Source: Candidatus Cloacimonadota bacterium
GTDB taxonomy: Bacteria; Cloacimonadota; Cloacimonadia; Cloacimonadales; Cloacimonadaceae
Reading direction: 5' to 3'
DNA length: 11,392 bases
NCBI GenBank assembly: GCA_028703735.1
Contig: JAQVMI010000028.1
Coordinates: 1 to 11,392, forward strand
Shown here: positions 6,391 to 11,392 of the stretch, one piece after another
Position numbering within the stretch: the stretch's first letter is position 1
Layout of the letters: every line of letters begins with the position of its first letter
Program-made: the position numbers and the translations under genes
The notes under the pieces: generated by a model
Seen by the model: only the letters and a program-made list of their open reading frames with translations
Told to the model about the DNA's origin: nothing
Databases searched by the model: none

Positions 6391-7800
6391 ATGAACACGA
6401 ATCTTTATCTTGGCATCGATGTCAGCAAAGGTTATGCTGATATGGTCATGCTGGGAGCTAACAAGACAGTTGTTGGCAAACCGTTTCAGTTGTATGATAT
6501 TGATGAGGGTTACAAAGCTCTTGACTGTTACCTTGAGTCTATAGTCAAAGAGTATAAACCCAGTCTGATTTGCGCGGCAGTTGAAAGCACCGGATCTTTT
6601 GAAAACCACTGGCTTGAGGTTTTGTATGAGCTTGGCAGCAAATACCCCCTCAAAGTAGCACGACTTAACCCACTTGGTGTTTCAAAATACCGCCAAGCGG
6701 ACATGAAGGTTCAGGTAACCGATAGATCAAGCAGCATGGCTATTGCCGGATATTTGATCAATCATTCCGACAGGATAGTGTATTATGAACCAGATGCTTA
6801 TGCTAAATACAGATCATATCTGAGCCATATTGATCTGCTGATCAAACAGAAGGTCCAGCTGTCTAACATATTGCATCAGTATTTGTATAGCTGCTTTCCA
6901 GAAATCTTGCCTTATTGCCGTAACGGGTTTTCGAAATCTATGCTGGATCTGCTGGAACATTATCCCAGTTCATCAGCCCTGGCAAAATCCAGGCTCAGCA
7001 AACATAACAAAATCGCTTACATTTCTAGCAATAAGTGGCTGACCTTGAGAGACAGATGCAAGCTTAGAGCAGACAAAACTTGTGATGAGCTTATCAGTTC
7101 TGTGATTGTAGATACTGCCAAACAGATCAGGGATAAGATCACACTTATTAACAATATGTATGATACACTGTATTCAAAGCTGCCAGAGAACCAGTTAGAA
7201 ATCATGGTCAGTATGCCGGGAATTGGCAAGAAAACAGCCGTTATCCTGCTATGTATAATCGGAGACATTAACCGTTTTAGTTCTCCACACCAGATAGTTG
7301 GGTACTTTGGACTGTATCCTGTTATCAATGAAAGCGGGGACGGCAAGAAGAAACCTCATTTATCCAAGAAAGGCAATACAATGCTTAGAAAACACCTTTT
7401 TATGTCAGCTTTGGTAGCTTGTAATCACGATCCTCATCTTGGGACGATCTACCACAAAGCAGTGGAAAAGGGATTGTCCAAGAAAGCTTCTATTTGTAAA
7501 GTGATGAAGAAAATGCTGAGAATGATATATGGAATGCTGCTAAGTGGGAAAGCTTATGATGCCTCTATTGATACTTCATACCGAGATAGATATAAACCAA
7601 AGCCAAAGCTTGATGTGGAAAGCTTGGAAGGCATTTCCAAAACACTGAATAGCCTGATACAAGTAGCCCCCATCTCACGAAAGAATGCTCATATTCGAAA
7701 AGAGCAGACAGAAGCCATAGCACGAACTCAAAGTTCAAAAGGACAGTCTGCTGCTCCTTCCGTTTTTCTTCCAAAAAAGAATAGTCTGAATCACCTATAA
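6391..7800 (+). CDS. IS110-family RNA-guided transposase (recombinase)
   Basis: A 469-residue DEDD-type recombinase that would use the upstream RNA to join donor and target DNA. The N-terminal RuvC-like domain has GIDVSK (Asp10), AVESTGSF (Glu65) and the NPLGVSKYRQADMKVQVTDRSSS region with Asp111. The usual KTDxxDA here reads VTDRSSS, so the fourth acidic residue falls on Ser114. A helical middle region follows. The C-terminal Transposase_20 domain has PGIGKKTA (276-283), GDINRFSS, VGYFGLYP (303-310) and HLSKKGN (323-329), where Ser325 is the likely nucleophile. A lysine/serine-rich tail (about 390-469) makes the protein longer than IS621 recombinase (326). GGAGG at 6382-6386, 4 nt before the ATG, is a strong ribosome site. 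The frame is unbroken. Confidence 0.93.
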   Translation: MNTNLYLGIDVSKGYADMVMLGANKTVVGKPFQLYDIDEGYKALDCYLESIVKEYKPSLICAAVESTGSFENHWLEVLYELGSKYPLKVARLNPLGVSKYRQADMKVQVTDRSSSMAIAGYLINHSDRIVYYEPDAYAKYRSYLSHIDLLIKQKVQLSNILHQYLYSCFPEILPYCRNGFSKSMLDLLEHYPSSSALAKSRLSKHNKIAYISSNKWLTLRDRCKLRADKTCDELISSVIVDTAKQIRDKITLINNMYDTLYSKLPENQLEIMVSMPGIGKKTAVILLCIIGDINRFSSPHQIVGYFGLYPVINESGDGKKKPHLSKKGNTMLRKHLFMSALVACNHDPHLGTIYHKAVEKGLSKKASICKVMKKMLRMIYGMLLSGKAYDASIDTSYRDRYKPKPKLDVESLEGISKTLNSLIQVAPISRKNAHIRKEQTEAIARTQSSKGQSAAPSVFLPKKNSLNHL

Positions 7801-7828
7801 AACAAGGAGAAAAAACTTGACTTTAAAT

Positions 7829-7842
7829 AGAGTAACAAGGGG
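7829..7842 (+). other. Right junction: donor half-site, AC core and right target half-site
   Basis: AGAGTAAC (7829-7836) is the element's right end, including the AC core (7835-7836), and is identical to the first guide of RNA loop 2. AAGGGG (7837-7842) is the right flank. Core plus flank is the complement of CCCCTTGT in RNA loop 1. The uninterrupted target would have read TCGCCC-AC-AAGGGG. Confidence 0.75.
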
Positions 7843-7920
7843 CTGATTGTTTTATTTGCAATGCCGTCGAGGGGTTACGCTTCGCTTCACACCCTCGCTA
7901 TGATATTACGCCCTACGGGC
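7837..7920 (+). repeat. Right part of the IS-split palindromic repeat
   Basis: Carries the completing half of the inner arm (7837-7844), the right arm of the 37-bp inverted repeat (7868-7904) and an outer hairpin GCCC-tac-GGGC (7910-7920). The outer hairpin has a different stem sequence from its left counterpart (6055-6067) but the same 3-nt loop and the same 5-nt distance from the arm. The arm can itself fold as CGAGGG...CCCTCG. Together with the left part it forms one repeat unit of about 190-220 bp. Confidence 0.75.
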
Positions 7921-7947
7921 TGTGCCAATAATAGCCTATTCTGCCTT

Positions 7948-8020
7948 ACACACGAGGCGTGTGTGGTACGATTTCCGTAGAAACAGCCGCCCCGGCTGTT
8001 CACACACGAGGCGTGTGTGG
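7948..8020. repeat. Cluster of three perfect hairpins, two sharing a repeated motif
   Basis: ACACACG-agg-CGTGTGT (7948-7964) and CACACACG-agg-CGTGTGTG (8001-8019) are two copies of one hairpin, each followed by GG then (T)TACGAT. Between them lies a different 8-bp hairpin, AACAGCCG-ccc-CGGCTGTT (7982-8000). All have 3-nt loops. No T-run follows, so simple terminators are unlikely. They resemble REP-like intergenic palindromes; function unknown. Confidence 0.7.
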
Positions 8021-8047
8021 TTACGATGTTGGAGGGGAATTTCAGGC

Positions 8048-8055
8048 AAAAAAAA
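8048..8055 (-). terminator. T-run after tRNA-Asn
   Basis: On the - strand, eight T residues start one base after the encoded CCA of the tRNA. With the GC-rich T-arm/acceptor stem just upstream this could act as a factor-independent stop for the tRNA transcript. No separate hairpin is present. Confidence 0.35.
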
Positions 8056-8056
8056 G

Positions 8057-8131
8057 TGGCTCCGAAAGAGGGATTCGAACCCCCGACCTAGTGGTTAACA
8101 GCCACCCGCTCTACCGCTGAGCTATTTCGGA
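8057..8131 (-). tRNA. tRNA-Asn (anticodon GTT), 3' CCA encoded
   Basis: Reading the - strand: acceptor stem TCCGAAA (5' end at 8131) pairs with TTTCGGA; D-arm GCTC-AGCGGTA-GAGC; anticodon arm GGTGG-CTGTTAA-CCACT with anticodon GTT; variable loop AGGTC; T-arm GGGGG-TTCGAAT-CCCTC; discriminator G, then CCA in the DNA (8059-8057). All four stems close, with one G-T pair each in the anticodon and T stems. It decodes AAC and AAT. It lies 52 nt after the antiporter stop, in the same direction, with its own promoter candidate. Confidence 0.97.
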
Positions 8132-8146
8132 ACACTTTGTGAGAGC

Positions 8147-8175
8147 AAAATCTTGGGGATGGGTTAAATTGTCAA
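8147..8175 (-). promoter_or_regulatory. Candidate promoter for tRNA-Asn
   Basis: On the - strand a consensus -35 TTGACA lies at 8175-8170. After a 17-nt spacer, GATTTT (8152-8147) is a weak -10. A start near 8140 would leave a short leader for RNase P to remove. The -35 is excellent and the -10 poor. Confidence 0.4.
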
Positions 8176-8183
8176 CCAGAAAA

Positions 8184-9911
8184 TTACGTAGCAGTAGCAA
8201 TAAGGCAGTCATCGCATTCTGCAAGATGACTTTTTAGCAGGTTATGCAGCTTGCCGGTATCCCTCGTTTGCATCAGTTTTGCCAGGTTTTTGGGGTTTCG
8301 CACCAGCATAGAAAGGCTTTGTATTAGTTTTAACTGTGCTTCCGGTTTTTCTAAAGGACTTATGGTAAAGAACACAAGTTTTACCCCTATGCCATCCGGA
8401 CTATCCCAATCTATCCCATAATCTGTTTTCACCACAAAAAGCTTGCTGCTATTCAACCCCTTCAAACGTGCATGGGGAAAGGCTACTGCTCGCCCTACAG
8501 CGGTGGACATCTGGTCTTCACGCGTTAAAACTTCGTTTTTCAGGTAAGACTCGGGAACTCCAATTCGGTTAGCAGCTTTGGCAATAAGCGTTTTTAACAA
8601 TTCATCCTTGGTGCTGGAGCTATTATCCAAAAACACATCACCTTTGCTAAAGATGAAGTTCACCAGTTTGTTACGCACCTTACGCAGATTAAGGGATAGC
8701 CACGGTCCAAAGATAATTGTGGAAAATATTGAAGCTGCCACCACGCTTACAAAAACTCGCTCGTTTATTAGCTTGGCACTGTATGCCAGCATAGCTACAA
8801 CGATATGCATTTCCCCACCTGCCGTATGAGAAATGGCAATACTGCTTAGGTTTACCTTATCTTGTTTCGCCCATATAGCACCCAAATAAGCTCCGATATA
8901 TCTGGAAGCCACACCTAAAATGGTGATAAGAGCCACCAGGGGAATATCCAGATTTGCCAAAATGTTTATCTGTAAGCCTATTTTGGCAAAAAAGATAGGC
9001 ACAAAGATGGAATACACCATGCGGTGAATGGTATGACGATCCTGCTCGTTTATATGTTTTGCTTCCCCCACCACAATACCTGCAATGAAAAAGCCAAATA
9101 GCGAATGTATCCCAATCTTCAGGGTAATAGCACCCATCAGCATCCCGATGATCACGATAAAGGTTGTTTTATAGCCGGTTTCATGCCCAATTTTTGTGTG
9201 AATAAGGGTTATGGCTTTATCCACTATCCGTTTTAACAGGGTTAAACTCACCAAAGTAAATGCCAAAGTAAGGACGATCAATCTGATAACAAAAGCAAAT
9301 TCCACTACGCCATGAGCAAAAATCCCCAGGATAATGGTGAAAATCACCCAGCCCACAATATCATTAATGGTTAAAGCAGAAACAATCAGGAAACCCATAT
9401 CTGTTTTTAGCACACCAAGTTCCTTTAAGCCACGTATGGCAACAGGCAACGCACTTATGGTCATAACAGAGGCAATGAACAAAGCAAAGATAGTTCTTTG
9501 GGAGGGATCTACAAGATAGGAAGAGGGCAAAAAGTAAAAGGGTAAAAAGCAGAGTGCAAGAGGAACAATAAGATCAATAAAACTAAGCTTTATGGCATCA
9601 CCCCGCTGTTTCCACACCTTGGAAAAATTGATCTCAAGCCCTGTTTCCATTAGCAGAAAGAGGTTTCCAAACCAGGCAACCGTACCTAACATTGCCCATT
9701 GAACCGGTTCATTGGGAAAGATGTTTAGCTGCAAATCCGGGGCATAACGTCCAAAAATAGCAGGACCCAGGATTAAGCCAACCAACACATCACCTGTAAT
9801 TGTGGGCTGATGTATTTTTTCCAGCAGAAAGCCAACCGCTTTACATGCCCCTAATAGCAAAGCAAATTGCAACAGGAAGATAAGCAGATGATGCTCTGTG
9901 ATAACGTTCAT
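8184..9911 (-). CDS. CPA2-type cation:proton antiporter fused to a PTS EIIA domain
   Basis: A 575-residue protein. Residues 1-415 are a Na+(K+)/H+ exchanger domain with about 12-13 helices, TGDVLVGLILGP (39-50) in the second helix, GLEINF (91-96) and SALTINDIVGW (178-188). The Asn183-Asp184 pair is the usual CPA2 ion-binding site; the ND form is commonly linked to electroneutral exchange, DD to electrogenic. Residues about 430-565 form a fructose/Ntr-type EIIA domain with AVAFPHARL (476-484), where His480 is the phosphorylatable histidine. The likely meaning is ion exchange at the inner membrane tuned by PTS phosphorylation. The ATG is the first possible start: in the same frame the stop of deoA lies only five codons upstream and none of the codons between can initiate. 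No good ribosome site is seen, so coupling to deoA is likely. Confidence 0.88.
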   Translation of the reverse strand: MNVITEHHLLIFLLQFALLLGACKAVGFLLEKIHQPTITGDVLVGLILGPAIFGRYAPDLQLNIFPNEPVQWAMLGTVAWFGNLFLLMETGLEINFSKVWKQRGDAIKLSFIDLIVPLALCFLPFYFLPSSYLVDPSQRTIFALFIASVMTISALPVAIRGLKELGVLKTDMGFLIVSALTINDIVGWVIFTIILGIFAHGVVEFAFVIRLIVLTLAFTLVSLTLLKRIVDKAITLIHTKIGHETGYKTTFIVIIGMLMGAITLKIGIHSLFGFFIAGIVVGEAKHINEQDRHTIHRMVYSIFVPIFFAKIGLQINILANLDIPLVALITILGVASRYIGAYLGAIWAKQDKVNLSSIAISHTAGGEMHIVVAMLAYSAKLINERVFVSVVAASIFSTIIFGPWLSLNLRKVRNKLVNFIFSKGDVFLDNSSSTKDELLKTLIAKAANRIGVPESYLKNEVLTREDQMSTAVGRAVAFPHARLKGLNSSKLFVVKTDYGIDWDSPDGIGVKLVFFTISPLEKPEAQLKLIQSLSMLVRNPKNLAKLMQTRDTGKLHNLLKSHLAECDDCLIATAT

Positions 9912-9926
9912 AAACGTATGATTATT

Positions 9927-11240
9927 CTAAGAGGTGCTTATTTCGAAGATCAATGGCTCTTTATCTTTGGGGAATTCGGCAATGTGATAGGATTTTAAAA
10001 TAAGATTTGCCACCTCATCTGCCTGCCTTAAGGTTGCAGCATGAACTTCACCTATTTTCTGCCCTACCTGAATCTTATCGCCAATTTTGGGATACAGCAA
10101 GGCACCGGCTCCATAATCTATAGTATCCGAAACCTGCATCCGCCCTGCTTTTATGCGCACTAAGGCATAGCCAATGGAGCGTGAATCAATCTGGTGTACA
10201 TATCCACCTTTCTCTGCTATAATTGGCAGCACTGCTTCGGATTTTGCAAAAATAGAATAGTCCTCTATCACACCCGGATTACCACCTTGGGCAATGATGA
10301 TCTGTCGGAATTTTTCCAGGGCTTCTCCGCTACTTATGGATTTGTCTATCAGTTCTTTAGCGGCTGTAAAATCTGTGGCAATGCCGGCACTGATGAGCAT
10401 TTGTGCGGTTAAAGCAGTGGTAAGCTCGTAAGTATCAGGCAGGTAATTTCCTTTTAGATACTCTATTGCTTCTATCATTTCCAAGGCGTTGCCTACTGCA
10501 TGCCCCAAGGGAGAATTCATATTGGAAAATACCACAGAAACGTGCTGTCCAAAGCTGTTTCCGGTATAAATAAGATGTTCGGCAAGTTCTTTTGCCCGCC
10601 TCAAATTTGGCATAAAGGCACCACTGCCAATCTTTAAATCTATCACCAGATGGCGTGCCCCCTCAGCAATTTTTTTGCTCATGATGCTTGCGGTAATCAA
10701 ACCGGGGCTTTCCACGGTTGCAGTTACATCACGCAATGCATAAATGCGTTTATCAGCGGGAACAAGCTGGGCAGATTGACCAACTAAGGCAAAACCATAT
10801 TTTAGTACCATAGCCTTGAACTCTTCCATGCTAAACGAGGTTATAAAACCCGGGATGGATTCCAGCTTGTCCAAGGTTCCACCTGTGTGCCCCAATCCAC
10901 GTCCCGAAATCATGGGAACATACAGCCCCAATGAAGCAGCTATGGGAGCCAGCATCAGGCTTATTTTATCCCCCACCCCACCGGTGGAATGTTTGTCTGC
11001 CACAGGTAAATTGGGTTCGAAATCTATAGTTTTGCCAGATTGGATATAGGTTTTGGTTAGTGCTGCAATTTCTGCGGCTTCCAAGCCCTGAAAATAGCAT
11101 GCCATAAGAAGTGCGCTCATTTGGTATTCGGCAATTTCGCCACAAAGATAGCCATTTACAAAGAAGGCAATTTCGCTGGAATCAAGCGGATTGCCATCAC
11201 GTTTTTTTAGTAGAAGTTCTACCGGATTATATAGTTGCAT
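9927..11240 (-). CDS. deoA: Thymidine / pyrimidine-nucleoside phosphorylase
   Basis: A cytoplasmic enzyme that splits thymidine (and possibly uridine and deoxyuridine) with phosphate into base plus (deoxy)ribose-1-phosphate, in nucleoside salvage. The 437 residues compare with E. coli DeoA at 440 and Bacillus Pdp at 434. The family signature SGRGLGHTGGTLDKLESIPG is at 112-131. The phosphate-binding block DKHSTGGVGDKIS is at 82-94. Base-binding residues appear as Arg170 (ALRDVTATVES), Ser185 and Lys189 (TASIMSKK), each one position below the E. coli Arg171/Ser186/Lys190. The C-terminal domain (about 330-437) is also typical. The start is supported by AAGGA on the - strand (11251-11247), 6 nt before the ATG. 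Strict thymidine phosphorylase and broad Pdp activity cannot be separated by eye. Confidence 0.94.
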   Translation of the reverse strand: MQLYNPVELLLKKRDGNPLDSSEIAFFVNGYLCGEIAEYQMSALLMACYFQGLEAAEIAALTKTYIQSGKTIDFEPNLPVADKHSTGGVGDKISLMLAPIAASLGLYVPMISGRGLGHTGGTLDKLESIPGFITSFSMEEFKAMVLKYGFALVGQSAQLVPADKRIYALRDVTATVESPGLITASIMSKKIAEGARHLVIDLKIGSGAFMPNLRRAKELAEHLIYTGNSFGQHVSVVFSNMNSPLGHAVGNALEMIEAIEYLKGNYLPDTYELTTALTAQMLISAGIATDFTAAKELIDKSISSGEALEKFRQIIIAQGGNPGVIEDYSIFAKSEAVLPIIAEKGGYVHQIDSRSIGYALVRIKAGRMQVSDTIDYGAGALLYPKIGDKIQVGQKIGEVHAATLRQADEVANLILKSYHIAEFPKDKEPLIFEISTS

Positions 11241-11251
11241 TATGTTTCCTT

Positions 11252-11392
11252 TTAATTTGTAATCAGCTTGGCTCGGATGTATCCGCTAAATACATCCATA
11301 ATCCACACCACCAAGGCTATTAACCACATGATAAGCCCAACATTTCGCCAGGCAAGCATTTGTTGCTGTTGATACAAAGCTAAGCCTATGCC
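11252..11392 (-). CDS. C-terminal end of a probable PhnE-type ABC transporter permease (5' part outside window)
   Basis: A frame open from the window edge (11392) to a TAA at 11254-11252 encodes 46 residues: GIGLALYQQQ..., a hydrophobic helix LIMWLIALVVWIMD, then a basic tail, FSGYIRAKLITN. The sequence GIG-x-x-L, a membrane helix, an acidic residue and S-x-x-(I/L)R-x-(K/R)L is how phosphonate-family (PhnE) permeases commonly end. The stop overlaps the ribosome-site region of deoA (11-nt gap), so the two are almost certainly in one operon. Substrate unknown, and the family call rests on a short tail. Confidence 0.5.
   Translation of the reverse strand, partial: GIGLALYQQQQMLAWRNVGLIMWLIALVVWIMDVFSGYIRAKLITN

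Larger units (their letters stand above)
6193..7836 (+). mobile_element. IS110-family insertion sequence with bridge RNA
   Basis: About 1,644 bp. From left to right: a ~198-bp left end with promoter and structured RNA, the transposase gene, and a 36-bp right end. No terminal inverted repeats or target duplication beyond the core are expected for this family. Boundaries were read from RNA-guide matches: both junctions share ACA, and the guides place an AC core at 6191-6192 and 7835-7836. A long non-coding 5' end with a short 3' end is the IS110-group layout; the IS1111 group carries its RNA downstream. All parts appear intact, so the element may be active. It lies between two convergent operons, where insertion harms no gene. 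Confidence 0.85.

Noticed and set aside
7817..7822. TTGACT in the right end as the -35 of a promoter formed when the element circularises
   Set aside because: After joining 7836 to 6193, nothing like TATAAT lies at 16-18 nt, and the real TATAAT (6236) would be 57 nt away. The left end already has its own -35 and extended -10.
6225..7830. AAATAG present near both IS ends (6225-6230 and 7825-7830) as the recombination core or target duplication
   Set aside because: It does not agree with the RNA guides, would put the promoter -35 outside the element, and would leave the palindrome arms unexplained. The AC core at 6191/7835 fits all of these.
7948..8020. CRISPR-like direct repeats
   Set aside because: There are only two copies, each a self-complementary hairpin, with the spacer itself a hairpin and no cas genes nearby.

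Overview
The window comes from a Gram-negative-type bacterium with moderate GC. It carries a seven-gene envelope-glycan operon on the + strand and a housekeeping/transport operon plus a tRNA on the - strand. The two converge on an intergenic region holding an IS110-family insertion sequence and several palindromic repeats. The style of the intergenic palindromes suggests Candidatus Cloacimonadota, but that is recollection and was not tested.

Left region (2-5744, +). The tightly packed genes are rfbA (3' part only), a WecD-like N-acetyltransferase, an ArnC/GtrB-type family 2 glycosyltransferase, two half-size four-helix EamA/SMR proteins resembling ArnE and ArnF, WecE aminotransferase, and a large polytopic protein that looks like a GT-C transferase. 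RfbA, WecE and WecD (with RfbB, not visible here) would make dTDP-Fuc4NAc. The remaining four resemble the machinery that loads a sugar onto undecaprenyl phosphate, flips it and attaches it outside the inner membrane. The set reads as an Arn/Gtr-like glycan-modification pathway specialised for Fuc4NAc.

Middle region (5745-8056). A 1.64-kb IS110-family element (about 6193-7836) has a 469-residue transposase preceded by an extended -10 promoter and a structured RNA with the layout of a bridge RNA. Its two loops carry guide segments. One loop matches the DNA on either side of the element (target TCGCCC-AC-AAGGGG). The other matches the element's right end well and its left end less well. From these matches the boundaries and the AC core can be read directly. 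The element sits in one arm of a palindromic repeat of about 190-220 bp, which can be rebuilt by removing the IS. Other hairpin repeats lie on both sides.

Right region (8057-11392, -). From upstream to downstream on the - strand these are the end of a probable PhnE-type ABC permease gene, deoA/pdp (pyrimidine-nucleoside phosphorylase), a CPA2 cation:proton antiporter fused to a PTS EIIA domain, and tRNA-Asn(GTT) with an encoded CCA end. The three protein genes are closely spaced and probably co-transcribed. The tRNA has its own promoter candidate.
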